Assembly (NCBI GenBank): GCA_045538175.1
Contig: JAZSQZ010000014.1
Span: 1 to 49,227, forward strand
Length of the DNA stretch: 49,227 nt
Direction of reading: 5' to 3'
DNA from: JAZSQZ01 sp045538175
GTDB taxonomy: Bacteria > Bacillota > Clostridia > Christensenellales > UBA1242
Part shown: in pieces, positions 19,113 to 28,622 of the stretch
Numbering within the stretch: position 1 is the stretch's first letter
Layout of the letters: the number at the start of each line of letters is the position of its first letter
Position numbers and translations under genes: made by a program
Notes under the pieces: generated by a model
The model's database searches: none
What the model was told of the DNA's origin: nothing
What the model saw: only the letters and a program-made list of their open reading frames with translations

Positions 19113-22100
19113 ATGAAAATTACAGTAGATGGCAATTCAGCAGCATCCTATATTGCATATGCTTTTTCTGAAATTGCATCAATTTACCCAATCACACCAT
19201 CTTCACCTATGGCTGAAAATGCTGATGAATGGCAATCAAAAAATGTCAAAAACCTTTTTGGCAATACTGTTGCCGTAAACCAACTTCAATCTGAAGCAGG
19301 TGTTGCAGGCGCAGTTCATGGCAGTTTGTCTGCTGGATCACTTACCACAACCTTTACTGCAAGTCAAGGGTTGCTTTTGATGATTCCTAATATGTACAAA
19401 ATTGCTGGCGAACTTTTACCAACAGTTTTCCATGTTAGCGCAAGGGCACTTTCTACCCACGCATTATCAATTTTTGGCGACCATGCTGACGTTATGGCTT
19501 GCCGTAGCACAGGTTTTGCAATGCTTTGCTCAACAAGTGTTCAAGAAGCTATGGATATGGCTACAGTTGCTCACATTGCAACCTTAAAAAGTAGTGTACC
19601 TTTCCTTCACTTCTTCGATGGATTTAGAACATCACACGAAATCAACAAAATTGACAACATTGAATATGAAGACCTTTTAAAAGTTCTTCCTAGAAAAGAA
19701 ATTGCAGAGTTTAAAGCAAGGGGTTTAAGTTCACTTCACCCACACCAACAAGGTACTGCTCAAAACCCTGACATTTACTTCCAAAACAGAGAAGCTTGCA
19801 ATCCTTTCTATAAAAATGTTGAAGCAAGTGTTAAACAAGCTATGGAAGATCTTTACAAAATCACAGGTAGAAGATATAAATTCTTTGACTACTATGGTGC
19901 AGAAGATGCTGAAAACATTATCGTTATTATGGGTAGTGGTTATCAAACTGCTCTAGAAACTGTAAAGTATCTAAACAAACTCGGCAAAAAAGTTGGTGTT
20001 GTAAGTGTTCACTTATATCGTCCATTTAGTGCTGAAGAACTTGTAAATACCCTTCCTAAAACAACAAAGAGAATTTGCGTTTTAGATAGAACTAAAGAAC
20101 CTGGTTCTGGTGGCGAACCTTTATACAAAGATGTTTGCACAGCCCTACAAGAAATGAGCAAAACAGATATCACAGTTGTTGGTGGTAGATATGGCTTAGG
20201 TGGTAAAGAATTTACACCTTGTATGGTTAAATCTGTTTACGACAACTTAGAAGCAAAAAATCCACTTAACGACTTCTCTGTTGGTATCAACGATGACGTT
20301 ACAAACAAATCAATCACTATTGACGAAACCTTTGATATTGAAGAAGAAAACTATTCTTGCAAATTCTTCGGTCTTGGTAGTGATGGTACTGTTAGTGCAA
20401 ACAAAAACTCAATCAAAATTATCGGTGGAAACACTGACCTTAATGCTCAAGGTTATTTTGAATATGACTCAAAGAAATCTGGTAGCGTTACAATTTCTCA
20501 CTTAAGATTTGGTAAAGGTAGCACAAATGCTCCATACCTTATCACAAAGGGCGACTTCATTGCTTGCCACAACATTAGTTTTGTTGGCAAATATGATATG
20601 GCTGAAGATTTAAAGCAAGGTGGCAAATTCTTACTTAACTCCCCTTACCCTGTTGAAGATTTAAACAAAATTCTTCCTGCATCATTCTTTAAGGCACTTA
20701 AAGATAAAAATGCAAAACTTTATGTGGTTGACGGAAACAAGGTTGCCGAAAACGCTGGTCTTGGTAAGAGAATCAACGTTGTTATGCAAGCATGCTTCTT
20801 TAAAATCACTGATATTATCCCTTATGAAAAAGTTGAACAAATGCTTATCGACGCTGCTTCAAAGACATACAAAAATAAAGGTCAAGCAATTGTCGATGCA
20901 AACGTTAAAGCAATTAAACTTGCAACAGAACATCTTGTTGAAGTTGACTTAGATAAGATGACAGGTCACAACAATTCAACAAGCAAAAATATCAACGACA
21001 AATACTATAAAGAACAAATCGAACCAATCGAACACAAAAAGGGCGACAATATTCCTGTTTCTGCTTTTGACCCTCGTGGATTTATTCCAACAGACACAGC
21101 AAAATACGAAAAACGTGGAATTTCTGTCACAAGTCCTTGCTGGATTAAAGAAAACTGTATCCAATGTAATATGTGTTCATTTGTTTGTCCACACGCTGCA
21201 ATAAGACCTGTTCTTATTGACAAAGACGAAAAACAAAATGCTCCTGCTTCATTTGATACTGCCCCAGCACTCGGTATTCCTAACAAAGAATTTAGAATGC
21301 AAATAAACGTTGCAGACTGTACCGGTTGCGAAAACTGCGTAAAAGTATGCCCTGCAAAGAATAAAGCATTACAAATGCAAAGTTCAGTTGAACTTCAAGA
21401 AAAAGAAAAAGAAAATTACGAATACTCAAAAGATATTGAAAACCCTGAAACAATCTTTAAACCAAACACAATCAAAGGTAGCCAATTCAACAAACCTTAC
21501 TTTGAATTTAGTGGCGCTTGGGCTGGTTGTGGTGAAACACCTTATGTTAAACTTGTATCACAATTGTTTGGTAAGAGATTATTAGTTTCAAACGCAACAG
21601 GTTGCTCAAGTATTTACTCAGGCTCTGCTCCAACCTGCCCTTATGCAAAGAATAAGGAAGGTCGTGGTCCAGCATGGGCTAGCAGCTTGTTTGAAGATAA
21701 TGCTGAATTTGGTTTTGGTATTTATCTTGCAAAGAAACAACAAAGAGAAAGATTGATTGAAAAAGTCAATGAATATCTCCCTACTTGCAAAAACGAAGAA
21801 CTTGCAACACTTTTAAAAGAATGGCAAGATAACATCGACGATGGCGACAAAACTTATGACTTAACTCAAAAACTCCTTCCACTTATTAAAGGCACCGAAC
21901 TTGAAGAATTCAAAGATGCATTCACAAAAGAAACAGTTTGGATTATCGGTGGCGACGGTTGGGCTTATGATATCGGTTATGGTGGCCTTGACCAAGTTCT
22001 TGCTAGTGGCGAAAACATTAACGTCTTAGTCTTAGATACTGAAGTCTACTCTAACACCGGTGGTCAAATGTCAAAATCAACACCTTTCTCAGCAACAGCA

Positions 22101-22592
22101 AAATTTGCAGCAGCTGGAAAAAGAACACCTAAAAAAGACCTTGGCAGAATGGCAATGACATACAAAAATATCTATGTTGCTCAAATCGGTATGGGCGCAG
22201 ATATGAACCAAGCTGTCAAAGCAATAAGTGAAGCTGAAGCATATAATGGTCCAAGTTTGATTATCGCTTATGCACCATGTATCAACCACGGTATCAATAT
22301 GAACGGTGCTCAAGACGAAATCAAGAAAGCAGTTCAAAGTGGTTATTGGCACTTATATAGATACAACCCAGATTTAATCGAACAAGGCAAAAATCCTTTC
22401 ACTCTTGATAGTCGCGAACCTACCCTTGACTATGAAGAATTCTTAAAAGGTGAAAGTAGATATGCAGCACTTCAAAAGTTATCTCCTGAACTTGCAAAGA
22501 AACTTTACGAACAAAGCAAAAAGTTCGCTGAAGAAAGATATCAAACATATCGTAAACTTGCAGGATTAGACACAGAAAACGACAATAAATAA
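19113..22592 (+). CDS. nifJ: Pyruvate:ferredoxin (flavodoxin) oxidoreductase
   Basis: This single-chain enzyme oxidises pyruvate to acetyl-CoA and CO2 and reduces ferredoxin, a central step of anaerobic energy metabolism. It has 1,159 residues, close to the family norm. In order: the N-terminal pyrimidine-binding domain with YPITPSSPMAE, a middle ferredoxin-like domain with CIQCNMCSFVCP (~682) and CTGCENCVKVCP (~735), and a C-terminal TPP domain with GGDGWAYDIG and VYSNTGGQMSKSTP, plus cysteines in AGCGETP and NATGCSS for the proximal cluster. A TTG in frame at 19092 is possible, but the AAGGAG ribosome binding site (19098-19103) lies inside that extension, so the ATG at 19113 is chosen. It is the only gene on the plus strand and has its own promoter and terminator. 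Confidence 0.97.
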   Translation: MKITVDGNSAASYIAYAFSEIASIYPITPSSPMAENADEWQSKNVKNLFGNTVAVNQLQSEAGVAGAVHGSLSAGSLTTTFTASQGLLLMIPNMYKIAGELLPTVFHVSARALSTHALSIFGDHADVMACRSTGFAMLCSTSVQEAMDMATVAHIATLKSSVPFLHFFDGFRTSHEINKIDNIEYEDLLKVLPRKEIAEFKARGLSSLHPHQQGTAQNPDIYFQNREACNPFYKNVEASVKQAMEDLYKITGRRYKFFDYYGAEDAENIIVIMGSGYQTALETVKYLNKLGKKVGVVSVHLYRPFSAEELVNTLPKTTKRICVLDRTKEPGSGGEPLYKDVCTALQEMSKTDITVVGGRYGLGGKEFTPCMVKSVYDNLEAKNPLNDFSVGINDDVTNKSITIDETFDIEEENYSCKFFGLGSDGTVSANKNSIKIIGGNTDLNAQGYFEYDSKKSGSVTISHLRFGKGSTNAPYLITKGDFIACHNISFVGKYDMAEDLKQGGKFLLNSPYPVEDLNKILPASFFKALKDKNAKLYVVDGNKVAENAGLGKRINVVMQACFFKITDIIPYEKVEQMLIDAASKTYKNKGQAIVDANVKAIKLATEHLVEVDLDKMTGHNNSTSKNINDKYYKEQIEPIEHKKGDNIPVSAFDPRGFIPTDTAKYEKRGISVTSPCWIKENCIQCNMCSFVCPHAAIRPVLIDKDEKQNAPASFDTAPALGIPNKEFRMQINVADCTGCENCVKVCPAKNKALQMQSSVELQEKEKENYEYSKDIENPETIFKPNTIKGSQFNKPYFEFSGAWAGCGETPYVKLVSQLFGKRLLVSNATGCSSIYSGSAPTCPYAKNKEGRGPAWASSLFEDNAEFGFGIYLAKKQQRERLIEKVNEYLPTCKNEELATLLKEWQDNIDDGDKTYDLTQKLLPLIKGTELEEFKDAFTKETVWIIGGDGWAYDIGYGGLDQVLASGENINVLVLDTEVYSNTGGQMSKSTPFSATAKFAAAGKRTPKKDLGRMAMTYKNIYVAQIGMGADMNQAVKAISEAEAYNGPSLIIAYAPCINHGINMNGAQDEIKKAVQSGYWHLYRYNPDLIEQGKNPFTLDSREPTLDYEEFLKGESRYAALQKLSPELAKKLYEQSKKFAEERYQTYRKLAGLDTENDNK

Positions 22593-22599
22593 ATATAAA

Positions 22600-22626
22600 A
22601 AACATTAGGTATTATGCCTAATGTTT
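22600..22626 (+). terminator. nifJ terminator
   Basis: A perfect 10-bp stem (22600-22609 with 22617-22626) and a 7-nt loop are followed by a run of T on the plus strand, 8 bp after the nifJ stop. Confidence 0.88.
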
Positions 22627-22738
22627 TTTTATTTACATAGTACCTGGCACAAAAATACACAAATTTTCGACTAAATTTAAAAATTATTTTGCATAGTACT
22701 ATACTTTTGTATTTTTTAGAAATTTAAAACCAAAAAAT

Positions 22739-22776
22739 AAAACAGCTAAAATTACACAAATAATTTTGGCTGTTTT
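22739..22776 (-). terminator. Transketolase terminator (may work in both directions)
   Basis: A 16-bp stem (22739-22754 with 22761-22776, one G-U pair) and a 6-nt loop. On the minus strand a T-rich run follows. It sits between the convergent ends of tkt and nifJ. Confidence 0.78.
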
Positions 22777-22840
22777 AAATTTATAAAACAATAAAATTAA
22801 ACAGATTTTTTATTGCCTTACATTAGTATTATACCCCATT

Positions 22841-24901
22841 TTATTTTTTATATTCATCACTTCCAACAACTTTACAAGAATCTTTTAAGAATAATTTTTC
22901 CATTCTTTCAGCAATCTTTTCAGGGTTGAATTGATAATACTCATACAACTCTTTTTCGTTTCCTGTTTTGCTAAATTCTTCTAAGTTAAATAGGTATTTT
23001 TTGTTTGTAACATATCTATACCAAACAGAATCTGAACTGATTTCTACTGCCATAACTTTGTTGTTTCCCAATATATAATTCTTATACATTTCGTCAAGTG
23101 TGTTTTCAAAAATGTCAACCGATGGCATACTGACAACTCTTAAAACTATTCCTTTTGGTGCTAAAATTTCTGCAGCTTTTAGGACAATAGGTACTTCGCT
23201 TCCGGCACACAAAACTGTTGCATCATATTCTTCACATCTCTTTGTTATATATTGATTATTGAGAAATACTTTTTTATCATAGAAGTTGCCGTGTTTTATA
23301 ACATATGCACCATTTAAGGCACCATAGAAATCATCATTTACTTGTGGGATTGTTTGTCTTGACAACACAAGTGCTGTTGGATTTTTTGTTGTAAGTGCTA
23401 AGTATACACCTGCCAAGACTTCTGCTTCTCCACAAGGACGGAAAACTGTTAAGTTTGGCATTGCTCTAAGTGTTGCAATTTGCTCGATAGGTTGATGGGT
23501 TGGACCATCTTCACCAACTGCAATTGTATCGTGCGTAAAGAAATATGAAACCGGCAAGTTCATAAGTGCACTCATTCTTATTGCTGGTGTCATGTAATTT
23601 TCAAATGTAAAGAAGGTTGAACAAAATGGTTTTAATCCACCGTGCAAAGCAATACCATTTGAAATTGCACCCATAGCGTGTTCTCTTACACCATAATGGA
23701 TGTTTCTTCCACCCCTGTTTTCTTTTGAATAATAACTTTCTTCTTTAAAGTAAATTTTTGTTGAAGGTGCAACGTCTGCTGCCCCACCGATTAAAGATAA
23801 GTCTTTGTCTTTTACAAAGTTTAAAACCTTTCCTGCAAGTTCACGAGTACTCTTATCTTCTTTATTGATATTTTCTAAATATTCTCTGCAAATTGAAGCA
23901 AAATCAAAAGAGTTATTTATTTGATAATTTAGTTGTTTATATTCTGCAGGATATTCCTTTGAATATTCTTTATACATCTTTTGGTATGTTTTGTATGTTT
24001 CGTTTTTGCTTTCTATAATTGGTTTAATGTGTCTTAGGACTTCTTTAGGATAAACCCAATCAGACTCGGTATAACCCAAATTTTCCCTTAAAACAGCTAT
24101 TTGTTCTTTGTTTAATGGACTTCCGTGTACTTTTGCGTTGTCTTGAAGCTCACTTCCAAAACCAATATGTGATTTTACGATAATAACTGTTGGCTTATCT
24201 TTACTTTCTTTTGCTTTATCAATAGAAGCACAAACTGCATCGATATCATTTGCATCTTCTACTTCTAAAACATTCCAATTTGATGCTTTAAATTTTAATG
24301 CAATATCTTCACTGTTTGCATTGTCTAAGCCACCTTCGATTGTGATATCGTTTTTATCATACAACAAGATAAGTTTGTTTAAGCCTAGATGTCCTGCTAA
24401 ACTTATTGCTTCTAAGGCAACCCCTTCCATAAGGCAACCATCACCACAGAAACAATATGTGTAATGGTCAACAACATTATAGTTTGGCTTATTAAACTTG
24501 TTTGCCAAATTTGTTTCTGCAATTGCAAGTCCTACTGCGTTTGCAATACCTTGCCCTAATGGACCTGTTGAAACGTCTACCCCTGGTGTTAAGTCAATTT
24601 CTGGGTGACCTGAAGTGATACTACCCAACTTTCTAAATTGTTTTAAATCGTTTATAGAAATGTTGTAACCAAAAAGGTTTAGTGTTGCATAAATCAATGC
24701 ACTAGAATGCCCTGCAGAAAAGACAACTCTATCCCTATTAAAAAACTTTGGCTCGCTTGGGACAACATTTGCTTTTTTATAAATAGAATAAAAAACAGGT
24801 GCAGCACCAAGACAAACCCCTGGGTGACCTGAATTTGCTTTTTCTATCATATTAACGGACATTATTCTTAGGGCATCTGCTGTTTTGTTTTCAATACTCA
24901 T
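22841..24901 (-). CDS. tkt: Transketolase
   Basis: Thiamine-diphosphate enzyme of the non-oxidative pentose phosphate pathway that moves two-carbon units between sugar phosphates. It is full length at 686 residues. Visible motifs: NSGHPGVCLGAAP near the N-terminus, the PLGQGIANAVGLA loop, GDGCLMEG for Mg-TPP, KVHGSPL, the pyrimidine-domain glutamate in GVREHAMGAISNG, and GEDGPTHQPIEQ. The start at 24901 has a weak GGAGT site and lies 11 bp after the stop of the upstream shikimate-kinase-like gene, so the two form an operon. Confidence 0.95.
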   Translation of the reverse strand: MSIENKTADALRIMSVNMIEKANSGHPGVCLGAAPVFYSIYKKANVVPSEPKFFNRDRVVFSAGHSSALIYATLNLFGYNISINDLKQFRKLGSITSGHPEIDLTPGVDVSTGPLGQGIANAVGLAIAETNLANKFNKPNYNVVDHYTYCFCGDGCLMEGVALEAISLAGHLGLNKLILLYDKNDITIEGGLDNANSEDIALKFKASNWNVLEVEDANDIDAVCASIDKAKESKDKPTVIIVKSHIGFGSELQDNAKVHGSPLNKEQIAVLRENLGYTESDWVYPKEVLRHIKPIIESKNETYKTYQKMYKEYSKEYPAEYKQLNYQINNSFDFASICREYLENINKEDKSTRELAGKVLNFVKDKDLSLIGGAADVAPSTKIYFKEESYYSKENRGGRNIHYGVREHAMGAISNGIALHGGLKPFCSTFFTFENYMTPAIRMSALMNLPVSYFFTHDTIAVGEDGPTHQPIEQIATLRAMPNLTVFRPCGEAEVLAGVYLALTTKNPTALVLSRQTIPQVNDDFYGALNGAYVIKHGNFYDKKVFLNNQYITKRCEEYDATVLCAGSEVPIVLKAAEILAPKGIVLRVVSMPSVDIFENTLDEMYKNYILGNNKVMAVEISSDSVWYRYVTNKKYLFNLEEFSKTGNEKELYEYYQFNPEKIAERMEKLFLKDSCKVVGSDEYKK

Positions 24902-24912
24902 ACAAACTCCAA

Positions 24913-25419
24913 TTACTCATAATATTTTTCAATTGTCTTGATAATCTTTTTAACAAGACCTTTATCGTTTGCTTTATCAACATCAATTACGATATCGCTA
25001 AGCTCTCTTGCGATTTTATCTTGCTCTTCAATTGCTGAAAGCACAACAACATCATCATTTTCCGTTTCTTCTGTTTTATATTTCTCAAAGGTTTTTGTAA
25101 ACACTTTTTCGCTCATAGCAAGATAGATAATACTACTTCTAACTTTTAAGTTTTTTACATTTTTTTCGTTTGATAAAAACTTAAAATCAAGTGCTATAAC
25201 TGCATTATCATATTCTGAAACGTCAGCAATTGCTTTTGCTTGAAGTTTGTTAAGATACTCCACCCCACAAATTTCGATAACTTCTTTGTCGTTTACAAGG
25301 TTGAACTCCATCATGCCTTGCACATCTACATAATACATATCTAGTTTGTCAGCTAAAGCTTTACACACATCTTTAGAATAATCAGCAAGTAAGCTTACAA
25401 TAGTAATATTAGTTTTCAC
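24913..25419 (-). CDS. Shikimate-kinase-like protein without a P-loop (probable pseudoenzyme)
   Basis: This 168-residue protein follows the shikimate kinase layout closely but lacks its ATP site. Seen: a first strand ITIVSLLADYSKDVCKALADKL where shikimate kinases have GxxGxGKST followed by a helix, then YYVDVQGMMEF matching the shikimate-binding DTD strand, KEVIEICGVEYLNKLQAKAI matching the IxxIFxxxGExxFRxxE helix, and SSIIYLAMS matching the vVYL strand. Glycines and the lysine of the P-loop are missing, and no arginine-rich lid motif was recognised. The start is a GTG with TGAGGTAA 5 nt upstream. It is cotranscribed with transketolase, which makes erythrose-4-phosphate, the aromatic-pathway precursor. 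A regulatory or scaffolding role is inference. It may also be a diverged nucleotide-kinase fold protein. Confidence 0.6.
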   Translation of the reverse strand: MKTNITIVSLLADYSKDVCKALADKLDMYYVDVQGMMEFNLVNDKEVIEICGVEYLNKLQAKAIADVSEYDNAVIALDFKFLSNEKNVKNLKVRSSIIYLAMSEKVFTKTFEKYKTEETENDDVVVLSAIEEQDKIARELSDIVIDVDKANDKGLVKKIIKTIEKYYE

Positions 25420-25438
25420 GATTACCTCACTATATTTT

Positions 25439-25466
25439 ATAATAACATTTTTTTATGATTTATCAA
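25439..25466 (-). promoter_or_regulatory. Candidate promoter of the tkt operon
   Basis: TTGATA (25466-25461), a 16-nt spacer and TATTAT (25444-25439) on the minus strand, upstream of the GTG start at 25419. Confidence 0.5.
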
Positions 25467-25545
25467 AACAAAATAATACTAAAATTAAGTTATTTAAACC
25501 TACATTTTTTTGTTTTTATCGCCATATAAACCCCAAAAATAACAA

Positions 25546-25571
25546 AAAATAGAGCCAAACTGCTCTATTTT
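25546..25571 (-). terminator. nrdDG terminator
   Basis: A perfect 10-bp stem (25546-25555 with 25562-25571) and a 6-nt loop end one base before the nrdG stop codon. On the minus strand the stem is followed by a T-rich run. Confidence 0.85.
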
Positions 25572-26246
25572 TTATAAACCTCTTAAAATAACATTTTTGA
25601 TATGTTTTTGTGCCACTTCTTTCGCTTCGTCGTGGTCACCTATTTTTCGTTGCATCATAACAATTTGTTCGTTTTCTGGCACTCTATATCTTTGTATTGC
25701 ATATCTTTTTGCACCAGCAATTGTTTTTGCAATCTCTTCTATATCTTCTTTTGTAAGGTCTGGCGAATAAGTTGTTCTAAATTCGTAATCAACAACATCA
25801 CTTAATAAATAGTCGATACTATTTTTTATTGAAATCATATCGTCTTTAGTTTTTGTTATCATTTCATATTTATCAAGGGGGGCTTTGATATCCATTGCAA
25901 CATAGTCGATAAGTTTGTTGTCAACAAGGTCTTTTAATGTATCAAAATCAGTACCATTTGTGTCTAATTTAATTTTAAGACCAAACTCACGAATTTTTAA
26001 TATAAATTCTTTTAGGTCAGGTTGCAAAGTTGGTTCTCCACCACTTATAACAACACCGTCTAAAAATCCACTATGCGATGATAAAAAATCTAAAATTTCG
26101 ATTTCTGCTTGCTTATTAGAATATCCCAACAAGTGTTTGTTGTGACAATACCAGCATTTCATATTGCAACCGACCGTAAATATGACGGCTGCAATATTAC
26201 CTGGATAATCTACAAAAGAATTTTTAACAAATCCACCTATATTCAT
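25572..26246 (-). CDS. nrdG: Anaerobic ribonucleotide reductase activating protein (radical SAM)
   Basis: Radical-SAM activase that generates the glycyl radical on NrdD. The 224 residues begin with GGFVKNSFVDYPG, typical of this family, followed by the cluster motif CNMKCWYC (C27, C31, C34; CX3CX2C) and the SAM-binding region VVISGGEPTLQP. The ATG overlaps the nrdD stop (TAATG), so the pair is translationally coupled. Length matches the longer, Clostridia-type NrdG. Confidence 0.93.
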   Translation of the reverse strand: MNIGGFVKNSFVDYPGNIAAVIFTVGCNMKCWYCHNKHLLGYSNKQAEIEILDFLSSHSGFLDGVVISGGEPTLQPDLKEFILKIREFGLKIKLDTNGTDFDTLKDLVDNKLIDYVAMDIKAPLDKYEMITKTKDDMISIKNSIDYLLSDVVDYEFRTTYSPDLTKEDIEEIAKTIAGAKRYAIQRYRVPENEQIVMMQRKIGDHDEAKEVAQKHIKNVILRGL

Positions 26247-28339
26247 TAAGCTCTATCACTTTCTTTTATAACAAATTTCTTACGATTCATATATTCGTCA
26301 TATTTACTATCGTTGTAATCTTGTACAGGACGGAGATATCCAACGACTCTTGACCATACTTCTGTTTTCTTACCACATTCTGGGCAGTTGAAGTGTTCGC
26401 CTGTGATATATCCGTGTTCGCTACAGATACTAAATGTAGGTGTCATTGAGATATAAGGCATTTTTGAAGTTGTGAAAATTTTCTTGATAAGTTTTTTGCA
26501 AACTTCTCTATCTTCAATCTTTTCGCCAAGGTAGAAGTGAAGAACTGTACCACCTGTGTATAATGATTGAAGTTCGTCTTGAAGGCTTACAACTTTCATA
26601 ATATCGTCTGTATATTCAACAGGAATTTGTGTTGAGTTTGTATAGCAAACTGCATCTTTACCTGCTGTGATGATGTCTGGGAATCTCTTTTTATCAAGTT
26701 TTGCAAGTCTTGCAGCTGTACCTTCAGCAGGAGTTGCTTCTAAGTTGTATTGGTTGCCTGTTTCTTTTTGGTATTCAACCATTTTTGCTCTCATAAAATT
26801 CATAACTTTGAGTGCAAATTCTTGACCTTCAGGAGTTGTTAAATCTTTACCCATAAAGTTAAGTAAACTTTCGTTCATACCGACAATACCGATTGTGTTG
26901 AAGTGGTTTGCCCAATATTGACCTGTTCTTTGTTTTACGCTACGAAGGTAGAATTTTGAATATGGATAAAGACCATTGTCTGTTTGTTTTTCAATAATTT
27001 TTCTCTTAATTTCAAGAGAATTTTTAGCAATATCACAATATTTTGAAATCATATCAAAATATTCTTCTTCTGTTTCTGCAAGGTAACCGATTCTTGGAAG
27101 GTTGATTGTAACAACACCGATAGAACCTGTAAGTGGGTTTGAACCAAACAATCCACCACCACGTTTACGAAGCTCAGAAACGTCAAGTCTAAGTCTGCAG
27201 CACATTGAAACTGCGTCTTCAGGTGAAAGGTCTGAGTTTACATAGTTTGCAAAGTATGGAATACCATATTTACAAGTGATATCCATAATAGCGTTAATAA
27301 CATCGCTATCCCAATCAAGATCTTTTGTAACGTTGATTGTTGGAACAGGGAATGTGAAAACTCTGCCCTTAGAGTCGCCTTCAAGCATAACTTCGCAGAA
27401 TGCTTTGTTGATGATATCCATTTCTGCTTGGTAATCGCCATAGCATGTGTCTTGCATTTCACCACCAACGATGATTGGTTGATCTTTTAAAGTTTTTGGA
27501 CACTTAATATCAAGTGTGATATTTGAGAATGGACATTGGAAACCAACACGTGTTGGAACGTTCATATTAAAGATAAATTCTTGGATTGCTTGTTTAACTT
27601 CTTTAAATGACATATTGTCAATTTTTACAAAAGGAGCGCAGTATGTGTCGAAACTACTCCATGCTTGAGCACCAGCTGTTTCACCTTGAGTTGTAAATGT
27701 TGCGTTAACAACTTGTCCTAAGAATGAACGAAGGTGTTTTGCAGGTTTACTTGACATCTTTTTGTCAACACCTGTAAAACCGTCTGTTAAGATTTGTCTT
27801 AAATCCCAACCTACGCAGTATGCACCAAAGAAACCAAGGTCATGAAGGTGGATAGCACCACTTTGGTGTGCTTCTCTAATTTCAGATGGATAGATTTCGT
27901 TTAACCAATAATTCTTTGTAAATGCTTCACGGACATAGTTGTTAAGACCAGCAACGCTGTGTTGCATATTAGCATTTTCCTTAACAGCCCAGTCAGCACT
28001 GTCCAAATATTTTGTGAATAAGTCAATAGTAGCACCAGTAAGAGCATTTGTTTCTCTAGCTGCAGTTCTCTTTTCACGATAAAGAATATATGCTTTTGCT
28101 ACTTGTGCGTGTCTATTTTCAATTAAAACTTTTTCAACTGTATCTTGAATTTGTTCAACAGTTGGAATTTTGCCTTCATATTTTTCATTGATAATAGTTG
28201 CGACTTCTTCTGCAAGTTTGTCAGCTAGTGCTTTATCGTTACCATTACAAGCAACAGCTGCTTTATAGATAGCCTTTGCAATTTTCTCCTTATCAAAGTC
28301 TTGAATTTTTCCGTCTCTTTTTAAAACTTGTGTTACCAT
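26246..28339 (-). CDS. nrdD: Anaerobic (class III) ribonucleoside-triphosphate reductase
   Basis: Oxygen-sensitive reductase that converts ribonucleoside triphosphates to deoxy forms using a glycyl radical. It has 697 residues. The N-terminal ~95 residues are an ATP-cone (VLKRDGKIQDFDKEKIAKAI). The C-terminal part has a zinc-type motif (ICSEHG ... CPECG) and the glycyl-radical loop SRVVGYLRP with the radical glycine at 667. The start has a GGAG site 11 nt upstream. Promoter and two NrdR boxes lie directly in front. It is the first gene of nrdDG. No class I or II reductase appears in this window. Confidence 0.95.
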   Translation of the reverse strand: MVTQVLKRDGKIQDFDKEKIAKAIYKAAVACNGNDKALADKLAEEVATIINEKYEGKIPTVEQIQDTVEKVLIENRHAQVAKAYILYREKRTAARETNALTGATIDLFTKYLDSADWAVKENANMQHSVAGLNNYVREAFTKNYWLNEIYPSEIREAHQSGAIHLHDLGFFGAYCVGWDLRQILTDGFTGVDKKMSSKPAKHLRSFLGQVVNATFTTQGETAGAQAWSSFDTYCAPFVKIDNMSFKEVKQAIQEFIFNMNVPTRVGFQCPFSNITLDIKCPKTLKDQPIIVGGEMQDTCYGDYQAEMDIINKAFCEVMLEGDSKGRVFTFPVPTINVTKDLDWDSDVINAIMDITCKYGIPYFANYVNSDLSPEDAVSMCCRLRLDVSELRKRGGGLFGSNPLTGSIGVVTINLPRIGYLAETEEEYFDMISKYCDIAKNSLEIKRKIIEKQTDNGLYPYSKFYLRSVKQRTGQYWANHFNTIGIVGMNESLLNFMGKDLTTPEGQEFALKVMNFMRAKMVEYQKETGNQYNLEATPAEGTAARLAKLDKKRFPDIITAGKDAVCYTNSTQIPVEYTDDIMKVVSLQDELQSLYTGGTVLHFYLGEKIEDREVCKKLIKKIFTTSKMPYISMTPTFSICSEHGYITGEHFNCPECGKKTEVWSRVVGYLRPVQDYNDSKYDEYMNRKKFVIKESDRA

Positions 28340-28375
28340 TTAAAAATTTTCTCCTTTTTACATGTTAGTGCTTTT

Positions 28376-28404
28376 ACTTTATCACACACAATATCTAGTG
28401 TCAA
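28376..28404 (-). promoter_or_regulatory. nrdDG promoter
   Basis: TTGACA (28404-28399), a 17-nt spacer and TAAAGT (28381-28376) on the minus strand. The proximal NrdR box occupies the whole spacer and part of the -35. Confidence 0.75.
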
Positions 28405-28434
28405 ACAAAAAAACAAAAATACTAGATATTGTGT
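28386..28434. promoter_or_regulatory. Two NrdR boxes controlling nrdDG
   Basis: ACACAATATCTAGTGT (28386-28401) and ATACTAGATATTGTGT (28419-28434) both fit the NrdR box pattern acaCWATATWTWGtgt. They are 33 bp apart start to start, about three helical turns, as in known NrdR operators. They are also inverted copies of each other. The proximal box covers the promoter spacer, so NrdR with bound dATP should repress. nrdR itself is not in the window. Confidence 0.85.
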
Positions 28435-28523
28435 ATCTTTTTGTTAATTGTGCACAAAAAATAAAAATTTATAAAAATATTTTTAAAAAACGCTTGCTAA
28501 TTTTGATAGTTATAAAATAAAAA

Positions 28524-28552
28524 CTATACCCCTTTAAAACAAAGGAGTATAG
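28524..28552 (-). terminator. Terminator of the patatin / metallo-beta-lactamase unit
   Basis: Stem of 6 + 5 bp with one mismatch (28524-28535 with 28541-28552), 5-nt loop, followed on the minus strand by a T-rich run. It lies 70 bp after the stop at 28623. Confidence 0.7.
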
Positions 28553-28622
28553 CAATTATATGTTTTTTTATTCGTAAAATTTATGGACAGTTGTAGTTTT
28601 AAAATTAAAATTTTCAAGTTTT

